In this document: one piece after another, positions 9,076 to 18,913 of the stretch
Position numbering within the stretch: the stretch's first letter is position 1
Layout: every line of letters starts with the position of its first letter
Assembly: GCA_937944445.1 (NCBI GenBank)
Contig: CALDYP010000023.1
Location: forward strand, 124,001-188,000
Length of the DNA: 64,000 bases
Direction of reading: 5' to 3'
Source of the DNA: an uncultured Anaerolineae bacterium
GTDB lineage: Bacteria; Chloroflexota; Anaerolineae; Aggregatilineales; Phototrophicaceae
Notes under the pieces: generated by a model
Database searches by the model: none
Seen by the model: the letters and a program-made list of their open reading frames with translations, nothing else
Told to the model about the DNA's origin: nothing
Translations under genes and position numbers: made by a program

Positions 9076-10938
9076 CTATGATCGAGCGTAGATTACGCGC
9101 AAGCCTTTCAAAGGCACTTCTAGCAGCTCCGGCGCGCATTGGCCAGTGCTGAAGCCCTCAGGCAGCAGAGCGTGCGGCTCTAAGAACGCTCTCATACCAG
9201 TTCCCGCCGCGTCGTACAGCCCAACGTGTAGGTGCGTTGCGCCATGAGGAATTTGCATTCGTAACACATCGTAAGCTGCTTGGCTGTTGGGCACGCGTGG
9301 CAGCGGCAGGCGGCCCCCTTGCGGCATCGTATCAACCTGAGCGAGGATGTGATCGGTGCGCCCGACCTCGCACGTCTGCTGATCTCGATCGACCGCGTGC
9401 AGGAACACGCTCCAATAGCCGCTGACCTCACAATCGGCCTGCCACCACAGCGCGAGCACGGCTTCATCCGTGCTCGGCTGCTGCAAGCGCACCGTCAGGC
9501 GCACGCAGGCTTGGTCTCGCCACGGCTCGCGCAAGTGCACCGTCACAGCGTCGGGTAGAATAGGCACGACATCCAAGTCAGGCGCGTAGGCGCGCGTCAG
9601 CGTCACCGGCACAAGGCTTGACGCGGCTGCCAGCCCTGCCACGAGCGGCAAGCTGAGCCAACGCGGCCACTGTGCCAGCCCCACCGCCATCAGAGCGGCC
9701 ACAATGGGAAGGAGAGGATACAAGAGTCGCCCCTGCGCTGCAAGCGTTAGCTGGTTGAACTGCCACCACGCCCCCACGATCAAGGCGCTGTAGGCCGCTA
9801 ACACGCCCCCCAACAGCAAACCGTTGCGCGTCATGTGCAGCCCCCGCCAACCCGCCAACCACCCTACGCCAACTGCTGACGTCAGCAGCACCGTCCACGT
9901 GTAAAAGACCGATGGCAGCGCCACGTTGAACCAACCGAACAACCCCCAGAACGACCAGTACAGCCCCAGCAGTTCCGCGCCCGTCACGGGCAGGCCACCG
10001 CGCAGGCCGGTTGCCCGCGCCACCCACGACGCGCCGGTCAGGTCGCCCAGTTCAATCCAGTTGCCTAGATACCACGGCCCCGCGATGAGCAGCACGAGCA
10101 CCCCATAGATCAGCGCCCCGCGCCAAGCCGCGCGGCTGCGTTGGCGGACGATCTGCACGACCATCAGCCCGCCGAGCAGCGCCACGACGCCCACCCCGCT
10201 GGCTTTGGTGAGCGCCGCCGCCCCACCTAGCACGCCCGCCACCCACGGCAGCCACCAGCGCCCATTGGGCTGACGCATCGCCCACGCGACTAACCACAGC
10301 CCGCTCGCCGCGAGCGCTGTCAGCAGCACGTCGTTGCTGACGATCCCACCCAAGAAGACGTACTGCGGCATAAGCGCCACGAGAAGCGCCGCCAGCAGCG
10401 CCACGCGCTGCGGCAGGTGCGGCCATCCTGCCCGCGCAAACCCGTAAATCGCTGTCAGCGTCCACGTCGCCAGCGCCACACTGGCCAGCCGCAGGCCGCG
10501 CAGCGCGCCGCCGGTCCCATCTAACCTATCCAGTAAGGGAACCCCCAGCAGCACTGGCCCGCCGCGATGCGCGATCAAGTTGTGGTTATCCTGCGCCAGC
10601 GCCACGCCAATCTGCGCGTGTGGGTTCAGACGATACGCGGGGAAGTCAGCCGTATCCGCCCCCGTTACGCGCAGCAGCCCAGCCATGAGTTGATAATAGA
10701 GCGGCGCGTGAAACGCCATCTGTCGCCACGGCTGCGCCGGGAACTGGTAATCCGTGATGGGATCTGGAAGCGTGCGCGCGGGGAACTGCCCCGTCCGGGC
10801 GAGATGTTCAATCACTGCAAAATGATAGTACTCATCAGGCGCTTCAAACGCAGGCGTGTGTAAGCTGGTGTAGGCTGTAAAGCAGAAAAAGTAACACAAC
10901 AGCGCGGCAAGCAGCCAATGAGATTGCGTCATAACCAT
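9076..10938 (-). CDS. polytopic GT-C-like glycosyltransferase / DUF2142 membrane protein
   Basis: 620 residues. The first 25 form a membrane segment, followed by FEAPDEYYHF at 31-40; the acidic pair after the first helix is typical of GT-C lipid-linked sugar transferases and DUF2142 proteins. About ten further hydrophobic segments follow, then a soluble C-terminal domain of roughly 170 residues with beta-rich character. Such enzymes move a sugar from a polyprenyl phosphate to an acceptor on the outer face of the membrane; donor and acceptor are unknown. It lies 9 bp downstream of the EamA pair on the same strand and probably shares their transcript. Confidence 0.7.
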   Translation of the reverse strand: MVMTQSHWLLAALLCYFFCFTAYTSLHTPAFEAPDEYYHFAVIEHLARTGQFPARTLPDPITDYQFPAQPWRQMAFHAPLYYQLMAGLLRVTGADTADFPAYRLNPHAQIGVALAQDNHNLIAHRGGPVLLGVPLLDRLDGTGGALRGLRLASVALATWTLTAIYGFARAGWPHLPQRVALLAALLVALMPQYVFLGGIVSNDVLLTALAASGLWLVAWAMRQPNGRWWLPWVAGVLGGAAALTKASGVGVVALLGGLMVVQIVRQRSRAAWRGALIYGVLVLLIAGPWYLGNWIELGDLTGASWVARATGLRGGLPVTGAELLGLYWSFWGLFGWFNVALPSVFYTWTVLLTSAVGVGWLAGWRGLHMTRNGLLLGGVLAAYSALIVGAWWQFNQLTLAAQGRLLYPLLPIVAALMAVGLAQWPRWLSLPLVAGLAAASSLVPVTLTRAYAPDLDVVPILPDAVTVHLREPWRDQACVRLTVRLQQPSTDEAVLALWWQADCEVSGYWSVFLHAVDRDQQTCEVGRTDHILAQVDTMPQGGRLPLPRVPNSQAAYDVLRMQIPHGATHLHVGLYDAAGTGMRAFLEPHALLPEGFSTGQCAPELLEVPLKGLRVIYARS

Positions 10939-10947
10939 CCGACAGAA

Positions 10948-11850
10948 TTAAGCAGCGCGCTTGCGTGGGCTGAGTTCCAGCACGAGCACCGCGCTTATGA
11001 TAAACGCTGCGCCCACCCATTGCAGCGGCAAGATTAGCTCATTCAAGAACGCGACCGCGATTAACATCGCGATCACCGGCTCCGTCGATGAGATGATAGA
11101 CGCCTGCGCCGCGTTGATATGTCGAAGGCCGAGGTTGATGGCCAGAATGGGCACGACTGTACAGCCCACTGCCAGCGTCAGCAGCAGCACGATCAAGGTG
11201 CTGTCTGTTGGGATCGTCAGCCCGTTGAAAGGCAGCAGCAGCGTGATAAAGATCAGCGTCAGCGTCAGCGTCCACGCCGTATGATGCATCCCATCGGCCA
11301 CGCGCGGCATCCAACGCGAGGCGAAGAGATAGTAAAGCGCGACGCTCAGCGCGTTGAGCAGCGCCACCACCACCCCAAGCAGGTTGTTCCCCTCGCTGAG
11401 GAAGTCGAAATCTGGGATTGTCAGCACCAAGCCGACCAGCACCAGCCCCAACGCCAACCACTGCCACTTAGACAGCGGGATACCCAGCACGAGGTAGATG
11501 AGTGCCAACATCGCGGGGTAAGTGTAGAACAGCACCACGTACAGGCTGGCGTTGATGTACTGCAAGCCGATGAAGGCGCTCATCGCCGAAAAGGCGTACA
11601 GCGCTCCCAGCAGCGCCAAGCGCGGCAGCGGCAGCGAAGGCCTCATCGCATCGCCTCGCAGGCGGATCATGACCACCGTCCCTAAGACCAGCGAGGCAAT
11701 GAGAAAGCGCCAGAACGCGACATCCGTCGGACGTAAGGCCACGTCGGCGGCCTGCGCTGTAGCGTAAAGCGCCCGCGTGATCGTCGGCAGGAAGGCGAAC
11801 GACGCCGCGCTGATGGTGATGAAGAGCGCCCCTTTTTGACGATCTGTCAT
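10948..11850 (-). CDS. EamA/DMT-family transporter (second of a tandem pair)
   Basis: 300 residues with ten predicted membrane helices in two five-helix EamA repeats, ending in a short basic tail (SPRKRAA). The ATG at 11850 overlaps the stop of the upstream paralogue as ATGA, which decides the start; a longer frame to 11928 lies inside that paralogue. Drug/metabolite transporters of this type export amino acids, nucleobases or similar small molecules. The two neighbours share the DLRPTDVAIWR-type segment after helix 1, so the pair arose by tandem duplication and may work as a heterodimer. The substrate is unknown. Confidence 0.85.
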   Translation of the reverse strand: MTDRQKGALFITISAASFAFLPTITRALYATAQAADVALRPTDVAFWRFLIASLVLGTVVMIRLRGDAMRPSLPLPRLALLGALYAFSAMSAFIGLQYINASLYVVLFYTYPAMLALIYLVLGIPLSKWQWLALGLVLVGLVLTIPDFDFLSEGNNLLGVVVALLNALSVALYYLFASRWMPRVADGMHHTAWTLTLTLIFITLLLPFNGLTIPTDSTLIVLLLTLAVGCTVVPILAINLGLRHINAAQASIISSTEPVIAMLIAVAFLNELILPLQWVGAAFIISAVLVLELSPRKRAA

Positions 11851-12740
11851 GCCAGTATCCGATGTTTTTGCGCGGGCAGCACCTGAAGCGCCACCACCGC
11901 GACGATGATTAAAATAGACCCCACCCACTGCAACTGGCTGAGCACCTCGCCCACAAGCAGGCTGCCCATCAGCACCGACACCATCGGCTCAAACGAGCCG
12001 AGGATAGACGCTTCCGGCGCGCCGATGCGCCGAATGCCCGCGTTGAGCGCGATGAACGCCAGCACTGTACACACAGTCGACAGAAACAGCAGGTGCGGCC
12101 AGACGTGCAGCGGCGGCCAGCGCAGCCCGAACAGCGCCATCAACAGCAGGAAGAACGCCAGCATAAAGCCGATCATGTAAAGTGTTGCCGTGAGGACAAC
12201 CTCCCCGCTGACGCGCATGAAACGGCTGCTGACGATGAAATACAGCGCCGCACACAACGCCGTCGCAAAGGTGATGAGCACCCCCGTCAGATTTGCGCCT
12301 GTGAGCAGGTCGCCGCTTGGCACGGTCAACACGACACCGAGCAGCGTCAAGCCCAGCGCTGCCCAGCCCACCGCGCTGATCCGCACCCCCAACGCCAGTG
12401 AGATGAGCGCCACGATGGCCGGATAGCTGAACACTAACACCGAGAACAAGCTGCCCGGAATGTGATCTAGCGCGAAGAACGCCCCAAGCACGGCCCCGCC
12501 ATAGGTCAGGCCCATCAGCGCGTGCTGCCACAAGGGCAGCGGGGGGCGCAGCCCAGCTGAACCCTGCCGCCAGCAGACCCACGCCGCCAGCAGCACGAAC
12601 GCCAGACCCATCCGCCAGATGGCAACATCCGTCGGGCGCAGGTCGCTGGTGGCGTAGATGTCGCGGGCAATCAGCGGCAGCATGCCGAAGCTGCTGGCTG
12701 CCAGCGCTACCAGCAGCATCCCGTATTGTCTCTGTGTCAT
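11847..12740 (-). CDS. EamA/DMT-family transporter (first of a tandem pair)
   Basis: 297 residues, ten membrane helices in two EamA repeats (VALISLALGVR closes the first half, VALQVLPAQKHR the protein). The start at 12740 has GGAAAG two bases upstream. It is translationally coupled to its paralogue by a 4-bp ATGA overlap. It is the first gene of a probable three-gene unit with the paralogue and the GT-C protein. It begins just beyond the nuo terminator, so it needs its own promoter in the short 12741-12757 gap or beyond; none is convincing. Confidence 0.85.
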   Translation of the reverse strand: MTQRQYGMLLVALAASSFGMLPLIARDIYATSDLRPTDVAIWRMGLAFVLLAAWVCWRQGSAGLRPPLPLWQHALMGLTYGGAVLGAFFALDHIPGSLFSVLVFSYPAIVALISLALGVRISAVGWAALGLTLLGVVLTVPSGDLLTGANLTGVLITFATALCAALYFIVSSRFMRVSGEVVLTATLYMIGFMLAFFLLLMALFGLRWPPLHVWPHLLFLSTVCTVLAFIALNAGIRRIGAPEASILGSFEPMVSVLMGSLLVGEVLSQLQWVGSILIIVAVVALQVLPAQKHRILA

Positions 12741-12757
12741 ATCTTTCCTTCAGCAAA

Positions 12758-12784
12758 AAGGGTGTGCCTTGCAGGCACACCCTT
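12758..12784 (-). terminator. rho-independent terminator of the nuo operon
   Basis: A perfect 11-bp stem (AAGGGTGTGCC paired with GGCACACCCTT) around a 5-base loop. Read on the minus strand it is followed by a TTTTT run. It lies 32 bp after the nuoN stop and just before the EamA pair, so it closes the nuo transcript. Confidence 0.9.
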
Positions 12785-12815
12785 GATTATGCACAGCACA
12801 GATGCCAGCGGTCAA

Positions 12816-14366
12816 TCAGACCAGTTGTACCAGATTCACCAACCCCGTGAGCAGCGTCGGCAGGATCCCCAGCACCAACGTCCCCGCCATCGACGCATAC
12901 ACCGCCACCAGCAGCGGCTGCCCGACCACCGGCAGCGCCACCCCTTCCGCTTCCGAGCGCAGGAACATGTTCACGATCACGCGCATGTAGTAGAACGCGC
13001 TGACGACGCTCGTCAACACCCCCACCACCGCCAGCGCGATCAAGCCGGCCTGCACCGCCGCGTTGATGACCAAGTACTTGCCGATGAAGCCCGCCGTGAG
13101 CGGGATGCCCGTCAAGCTCAGCATGAAGATCGCCATCGCCACCGCCAGCCACGGGCGCGTGTTGAAGAGGCCGTTCAGGTCGTCCAGCATGACGCCGCTG
13201 CCGTCTTCACGCTCCACAGCGGAAACCACCGCGAACGCCCCCAAGTTGGTAAACATGTAAGCTGCCAAGTAGATCAAGATCGACTGCGCGGCGCTGTCGC
13301 CGATGCCTTCCACCAGCGGCGCAGACCCCACCGCCGCCACCGCCATCAGGATGTAGCCCGCGTGCGCAATCGACGAGTAGGCCAACATGCGCTTGAGGTT
13401 GTTCTGCGCGAGCGCGACGACGTTCCCCAGCACCAGCGTCAAGATCGCCACCAGTTGGAAGGCAGGCTGCCATGCAGCCGCTTCCTCTGGCCGAACAGCC
13501 AGTGCCGCCAACCCTACCGCCACAATCCGCAGCAGCGAGGCAAAGCCGCCCGCCTTCGCTGCCACGCTCATGAACGCTGTGACCGGCGTCGGCGAGCCTT
13601 CGTAGACGTCGGGCGTCCACATGTGGAACGGAACCGCCGCCACTTTGAAGCCCAAGCCGACCAAGATGAGCGCCGCGCCCAACAGCAGCAGCGTCCCCGC
13701 CGTGCCGAAGTCGCCCGCCGCGGCCAAGCCCTGTACGGCTTCGGCTACCGCGTTCAGGTTGGTCGTCCCCGTCGCGCCGTAGACCAGCGCCGCCCCATAG
13801 ACGAAGAACGCGCTGGAGAACGCCCCCAAGATGAAGTACTTGATGCCGCTCTCCTGCGACTTCGACGACACTTCATCGGTGGGTGTGCCGTCCGTCGTGC
13901 GGAAGGCCGCCAGCACGTATAACGGAATGCTCAGCAGCTCCAGCGCGATGAAGATCAGCAGCAGGTCGTTTGCCCCCGCCATGATCATCGCCCCTGACGT
14001 GCTCAGCAGCAGCAGCGTGTAGTACTCCGGGTGGTTGATCTGCGTCATGCGCAGGTAGTCGGTGCTGCCGAGGATCGCCAAGAAGGCCGTTGCCAGCACG
14101 ATCAAGTTGAGCATGTTGGCGAAGGCATCCCCGCGATACATCCCGCCGAAGGCCTCAGCGTCAGGCGGGTTGAAGGTGAACAACGTCATGATGAAGCCCG
14201 CGCTGATGAGCGACAAGGCAGCAATCGGAACTGAGTGCCTGCGCTCCCGTGGCACAAACAACCCCATCAACAGCACGATCATCGAGCCGAACATCACCGC
14301 CAGAGCGGGCAGCGCCACCCCGAGGTTGAGTTGGCCGAAAAAGTCAAGCGTCGGTGCAGTGTACAT
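12816..14366 (-). CDS. nuoN: NADH-quinone oxidoreductase subunit N
   Basis: 516 residues, about 14 membrane helices, one of the three antiporter-like proton-pumping subunits of complex I. The conserved lysine-bearing broken helices are visible in the FKVAAVPFHMWTPDVYEG region and in NNLKRMLAYSSIAHAG. It is the last gene of the operon; the start at 14366 has AGGAGCGGCT directly upstream and lies 8 bp after nuoM. The terminator at 12758-12784 follows. Confidence 0.95.
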   Translation of the reverse strand: MYTAPTLDFFGQLNLGVALPALAVMFGSMIVLLMGLFVPRERRHSVPIAALSLISAGFIMTLFTFNPPDAEAFGGMYRGDAFANMLNLIVLATAFLAILGSTDYLRMTQINHPEYYTLLLLSTSGAMIMAGANDLLLIFIALELLSIPLYVLAAFRTTDGTPTDEVSSKSQESGIKYFILGAFSSAFFVYGAALVYGATGTTNLNAVAEAVQGLAAAGDFGTAGTLLLLGAALILVGLGFKVAAVPFHMWTPDVYEGSPTPVTAFMSVAAKAGGFASLLRIVAVGLAALAVRPEEAAAWQPAFQLVAILTLVLGNVVALAQNNLKRMLAYSSIAHAGYILMAVAAVGSAPLVEGIGDSAAQSILIYLAAYMFTNLGAFAVVSAVEREDGSGVMLDDLNGLFNTRPWLAVAMAIFMLSLTGIPLTAGFIGKYLVINAAVQAGLIALAVVGVLTSVVSAFYYMRVIVNMFLRSEAEGVALPVVGQPLLVAVYASMAGTLVLGILPTLLTGLVNLVQLV

Positions 14367-14374
14367 AGCCGCTC

Positions 14375-16066
14375 CTAGTTGTTGGCCTCAGTCGTGCCAG
14401 CCGCGCTGCCCGTCACCGCTGAGGCTTCCTCTGCGACTGGCTGCTCCCCTTCCACGACGACCGGGCCGCCGTTGCTGGCTTCGATCTGCTGCACAAGCTG
14501 ATTCGTGGCGGCGTCCATTACGCGGAAGAAGGGGTTAGGCTGCAAGCCGATGTAGAAAGCCATCACGACAATCGGCACGAGCGCGGCAATCTCGTTCCAC
14601 TTCAGGTTCAAGCTGAAGCCGGCTTCGTCGTGGCCATGGTCGCCGTGGGCGTCATGCCCATCGTGCGCAGGCGCTTTGAACTCGCCCATGAACACCCGCT
14701 GGAACATGTACAGGATGTAGACCGCGGCCATGATCACGCCCAACGTGCCGAACAGCGTGAAGAAGAAACCCAGATAGCTGCTGCCGAGCGCGCCCAACAG
14801 GATCGTAAACTCGCCGATAAAGCCGTTCAAGCCGGGCAGCCCCATGCTCGACAGCGCGATCACCAGCGCTGTGCCGCCGAAGATCGGCGCGATCTTCCAG
14901 ATGCCGCCGTAGGCCGCCATGTCCTTCGTGTGGTAGCGCTCATAGAGGATGCCGACGATCAAGAACAAGCCGCCGGTGCTGATGCCGTGGTTCACCATCT
15001 GAAGCGTCGCGCCCTGAATGCCCTGCGCGTTCAGCGCAAAGATGCCCAGCACCACAAAGCCCAAGTGGCTAACCGAGGAATACGCCACCAGCTTCTTCAC
15101 GTCGGTCTGCGCGTAGCTCACCCACGCGCCGTAGATGATGCCGATCACCGCCAGCACGCCGATCACCGGCGCAAACTCGATGCTCTCGCGCGGGAACATG
15201 CCGAGGTTGAAGCGCACCAAGCCATACGTGCCCAGCTTGAGCAGCACACCGGCCAGAATGACCGAGCCGGCCGTGGGCGCTTGCACATGCGCGTCTGGCA
15301 GCCAGCTGTGGAACGGCCACACTGGCACTTTGATCGCAAACGCGATGAAGAAGCCGAAGAAGAGCAGCGGCCCCGTCACCACCGCCGAGCTAGCCACGCC
15401 CGGGATCGCCCATGTCCAATCCGGCGCGGTCACTTTAGCGATGATGTCCGGCACGACGAACGTACCTGCCGCGTTGCCCACGTAGAGGATGGCGATCAGC
15501 ATCAGGATGGAACCGGCCATCGTATACAGGAAGAACTTGATCGCCGCGTAGACGCGCTGCTCGCCGCCCCAAATGCCCACCAAGAAGTACATCGGGACGA
15601 GCGTCACCTCCCAGAAGATGTAGAAGATGATGAGGTCTTGCACCACGAACACGCCGATCATCGCCCACTGGAGCAGCAGCAGGAAGAGGTAGTAGAGCTT
15701 TTCGCGCCCGCGCTCCTCAAAGATGTTGCTGCCGAACGAGAAGAGCACTGCAATCGGCATGATGAACCCTGTCAGCAGCACGAGCAGCATGCTCAGGCCG
15801 TCCACCCCTACCATGTAGTCGGACACGATGGCGTTGCCGCCGAGCGAGATGTTCAGCCAGTTGAAGCGGTGCACCATCTGCAAGCCGGGGTTGGCGTTGT
15901 CGAAGTTGGCCCACATGATGAGGCAGAACAGCAGCGTTACGATGGTCGTGCCGAAGGCCGTCCACTTGATCTGCTCCTTCTGCGCTTGTGGGATGAACAG
16001 CAGAATGGTGAAGCCGACCAGCGGCAGGAACAGCGTGATTGTCGTCAATGAGAGACCTTCAAACAT
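14375..16066 (-). CDS. nuoM: NADH-quinone oxidoreductase subunit M
   Basis: 563 residues, about 14 helices, an antiporter-like proton-pumping subunit. Diagnostic segments are FYIFWEVTLVPMYFLVGIWG with the conserved glutamate, PVWPFHSWLPDAHVQAPT, and DVKKLVAYSSVSHLGFV. A histidine/aspartate-rich loop lies near residues 462-482 (AHDGHDAHGDHGHDEAG), and the C-terminus after the last helix is an acidic, Ala/Glu-rich tail of about 45 residues. Both are longer than in E. coli NuoM. Confidence 0.96.
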   Translation of the reverse strand: MFEGLSLTTITLFLPLVGFTILLFIPQAQKEQIKWTAFGTTIVTLLFCLIMWANFDNANPGLQMVHRFNWLNISLGGNAIVSDYMVGVDGLSMLLVLLTGFIMPIAVLFSFGSNIFEERGREKLYYLFLLLLQWAMIGVFVVQDLIIFYIFWEVTLVPMYFLVGIWGGEQRVYAAIKFFLYTMAGSILMLIAILYVGNAAGTFVVPDIIAKVTAPDWTWAIPGVASSAVVTGPLLFFGFFIAFAIKVPVWPFHSWLPDAHVQAPTAGSVILAGVLLKLGTYGLVRFNLGMFPRESIEFAPVIGVLAVIGIIYGAWVSYAQTDVKKLVAYSSVSHLGFVVLGIFALNAQGIQGATLQMVNHGISTGGLFLIVGILYERYHTKDMAAYGGIWKIAPIFGGTALVIALSSMGLPGLNGFIGEFTILLGALGSSYLGFFFTLFGTLGVIMAAVYILYMFQRVFMGEFKAPAHDGHDAHGDHGHDEAGFSLNLKWNEIAALVPIVVMAFYIGLQPNPFFRVMDAATNQLVQQIEASNGGPVVVEGEQPVAEEASAVTGSAAGTTEANN

Positions 16067-16082
16067 GTTTCTCTCTGTCTCC

Positions 16083-18563
16083 TTAGCTATTCTGGATCAA
16101 GGGCAGCAGCATCACAACGACGACCGCCACCACACCGAGTAAGAGTCCTACCGCATACGTGCGGACGTAACCAGTTTGCAGCGTGCGCATGCGGCTGCTA
16201 GCCGCGCGCGTCAAGCGGCCTACCCCTAGCACCGTGGCGTCAATCACGTTGACATCAACGCCCCGCGCCAGCAGGTTACCGACGCTCTTGTACCCCTTGT
16301 AGAGCACCGTGTCGTGGAAGTAATCGTGCAAGATGTCCCAATCGATGCGATACAACCATTTGGCCATCTGGTTGTAGGGGTTCTCAAACAGACGGAAGTA
16401 GATCTCATCCCAGTACATGCGCGCGTTGGCCAAGCTCCAGACCGGGCGGCTCGACGGCAGGTAGGTCAGTGGATCGCGGCGTTCGGTTGGCTCGCCGCTG
16501 CCGCGGACGGCTTTGCTGCCCGCGTAGATGCTGTGCGCGAAGAAGATCGCCCCCAGCGCAACGGCCGTCGCCAGCAGCGCCAGCGGGAAGTTGAACTCAG
16601 GGAAGCCCGCTGCGGTTACGCTCGGCATCAAGCTCTCCAACAAGTGGCCGAACTCATGCGGCAGGAAGACGCCGTTAATGGGCGCTGGCATATTGATGAA
16701 GCCACCGACGAGGCTGCCGAAGGCCAAGACCACCAACGGGATCGTCATCCACGCGACGCTCTCCGGGGCGTTGGCGGCGGCTTCGCTGCGCGGCTCGCCG
16801 AAGAAGACCATCTGAATCTGCCGCCACATGTAGAAGGCGGTGAACCCAGCAGCCACTAGCAGCATCCCCAACACGATAAAGCCGATGGGGTTGCCCTTGT
16901 CGAAGCCTGCGATCCACCCCTTGACGAGGATTTCATCCTTCGACCAGAAACCTGAGAAGGGGAACAAGCCCGCCAGCGCGAACGTGGCGAACAGGTACGT
17001 CCCGAACGTGACCGGCATGCGCTTCCACAGCCCGCCCATGTTGCGCATGTCCTGCGGGTCGAAGTCGTCTGCGTGGGCATGGTCGTCGTGGCCGTGCTCG
17101 TCACCGTGGCCGTTGTGCCCGTGCGCGTGGACGTGGTGATGCCCGTGCTCCACGCCGTGAATCACCGAGCCGCTGCCGAGGAAGAGACAAGCCTTGAAGA
17201 TCGCGTGCGTCACCAAGTGGAACATGGCCGGGATATAGGCGTTCAAGCCGATGGCCGCCACCATGAAGCCCAACTGCGACACCGTCGAGTAGGCCAGCAC
17301 GCGCTTGATGTCCCACTGGCCGATGCCGATGTAGCCGCCCAGCAGGGCCGTGGACGCGCCGACGATCGCAATCAGCGCGGAGGCCTCTGGCGCGTAGTCT
17401 AAGAACACGTTGGAACGGATCAGCAGGAAGACGCCTGCCGTGACCATCGTCGCGGCGTGCATCAGCGCAGAAACAGGCGTCGGGCCGGCCATCGCGTCTG
17501 GTAGCCAGACGAAGAGCGGAATCTGCGCCGATTTGGCCGTCACGCCCACCAGCATCAAGAAGACGATCAAGAAGAGCACTTGGCCAAACTCGAAGGTGAA
17601 CGGCCCGATCTCGATCATGCGGTCAGGGTGGCCAACCGGCAGCTCGCCGAGGCGGATCGTCTGGCCGAAGACGCCGAGCTGCGACGTCTCGAACAGGCTG
17701 TTGTCGATCTGCTCCAGCGCAGGCCGCGCGTGGCCGTGATCGCCGGCGGTTGCGCCGTGGGCGTCGCCGCCGCCGTGAGCCGTCTCGGCCCCGTGCGCGG
17801 GCGCTTCGGCCGCTGCGGCAGCTTCAACCGCAGCGGCGGCTTCAGCCTCAGCGCCTTCTGCGCCGTGCTTTTCCGCGTAGCCGTGAACGTACTTGGCAAA
17901 CGCCACGTTGGCCGTCTCACCCGAACGATAGTAGTCGAACGTGCCGAACGTCCAGAAGATCAAGAACATGCTGATGACGAGGCCGAAATCGCCGATACGG
18001 TTGACGATCACCGCCTTGCGCGCCGCGTTCGAGTTGCGCCAGCCCACCCCGTGCTTCTTGTCCCACCAGAAGCCGATGAGCAAGAACGAGCACAAGCCGA
18101 CGCCCTCCCAGCCGACGAACATCATCACGAAGTTGTTCGCCGTGACGAGCACCAGCATGAACACGAGGAACATGTTGAGGTAGACGAAGAAGCGGCTGAA
18201 CTTGGGGTCGCCGTGCATGTAGCCGAAGGCGTAGATGTGGATCAGCGAGCCGATGCCCGTCACGACGAGCATCATCGACCCCGACAGCGCGTCCACGCGG
18301 AACTGCCACGGGATGTTCAGGCCGATCGACTCGATCGCAATCCAGCCGTCTAGCAGCGGCGGATCCACCAGCACCCCGCCGCCGTGGCTGCCGTTCACGT
18401 AGCTGAAGATCACCAGCGACACGATGAACGACAACACCGACGCGCCGATGCCGATGTAGCCGCTGAGCTTCTCGCCCATCTTCGCGCCCAACCACATGTT
18501 GATGAACGCGCCGATGGCCGGAATCAGGATAGTGAGGGGGATCAGTTGTGCGTAGGCTTCCAT
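16083..18563 (-). CDS. nuoL: NADH-quinone oxidoreductase subunit L, with histidine-rich loops
   Basis: 826 residues, well above the usual 600-650. It is the distal antiporter-like subunit that carries the long lateral helix along the membrane arm. Core motifs are GWEGVGLCSFLLIGFWW, SAQIPLFVWLPDAMAGPTPV and DIKRVLAYSTVSQLGFM. The extra length comes from an Ala/Glu/His-rich insertion near residues 228-281, a second histidine-rich loop near 468-504 (HGHHHVHAHGHNGHGDEHG), and a long C-terminal part. A role in metal binding or interface packing is possible but unproven. Confidence 0.95.
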   Translation of the reverse strand: MEAYAQLIPLTILIPAIGAFINMWLGAKMGEKLSGYIGIGASVLSFIVSLVIFSYVNGSHGGGVLVDPPLLDGWIAIESIGLNIPWQFRVDALSGSMMLVVTGIGSLIHIYAFGYMHGDPKFSRFFVYLNMFLVFMLVLVTANNFVMMFVGWEGVGLCSFLLIGFWWDKKHGVGWRNSNAARKAVIVNRIGDFGLVISMFLIFWTFGTFDYYRSGETANVAFAKYVHGYAEKHGAEGAEAEAAAAVEAAAAAEAPAHGAETAHGGGDAHGATAGDHGHARPALEQIDNSLFETSQLGVFGQTIRLGELPVGHPDRMIEIGPFTFEFGQVLFLIVFLMLVGVTAKSAQIPLFVWLPDAMAGPTPVSALMHAATMVTAGVFLLIRSNVFLDYAPEASALIAIVGASTALLGGYIGIGQWDIKRVLAYSTVSQLGFMVAAIGLNAYIPAMFHLVTHAIFKACLFLGSGSVIHGVEHGHHHVHAHGHNGHGDEHGHDDHAHADDFDPQDMRNMGGLWKRMPVTFGTYLFATFALAGLFPFSGFWSKDEILVKGWIAGFDKGNPIGFIVLGMLLVAAGFTAFYMWRQIQMVFFGEPRSEAAANAPESVAWMTIPLVVLAFGSLVGGFINMPAPINGVFLPHEFGHLLESLMPSVTAAGFPEFNFPLALLATAVALGAIFFAHSIYAGSKAVRGSGEPTERRDPLTYLPSSRPVWSLANARMYWDEIYFRLFENPYNQMAKWLYRIDWDILHDYFHDTVLYKGYKSVGNLLARGVDVNVIDATVLGVGRLTRAASSRMRTLQTGYVRTYAVGLLLGVVAVVVVMLLPLIQNS

Positions 18564-18574
18564 AAATCCACCGC

Positions 18575-18886
18575 TTACCCTTCCATTTGATGCAGAGCGT
18601 CAATATTTGTGCTGTTGCGATTGCGGAAGATGGCCACAATCAACGCCAGCCCCACCGCGACCTCTGCCGCCGCGACGGTCATCACAAAAAACACGAACAC
18701 CTGCCCTTCAAGGTGCATCCACTGTCGGGCGAAGGCCACAAACGCGAGGTTGGCCGCGTTCAGCATCATCTCGACGCTCATGAAGACGATGATCGCGTTC
18801 TTCCGCAGCATGACGCCCATCGCGCCCAGCACGAACAACACCATGCTGAGGACGATAAACGCTTCTGTCGGCACTGAAAAATTCAT
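18575..18886 (-). CDS. nuoK: NADH-quinone oxidoreductase subunit K
   Basis: 103 residues, three membrane helices, normal NuoK size. The two conserved membrane glutamates of the proton path are visible in [13 protein letters not shown] (helix 2) and [13 protein letters not shown] (helix 3). The start at 18886 has AAGGAG seven bases upstream. It lies between nuoJ and nuoL in the standard order. Confidence 0.96.
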   Translation of the reverse strand: MNFSVPTEAFIVLSMVLFVLGAMGVMLRKNAIIVFMSVEMMLNAANLAFVAFARQWMHLEGQVFVFFVMTVAAAEVAVGLALIVAIFRNRNSTNIDALHQMEG

Positions 18887-18913
18887 GCACGCTTCTCCTT
18901 GAGTGGGTCGTCC

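Noticed and set aside
14630-16051. 473-codon plus-strand frame opposite nuoM
   Set aside because: Antisense shadow of nuoM, with the same biased composition and no ribosome binding site.
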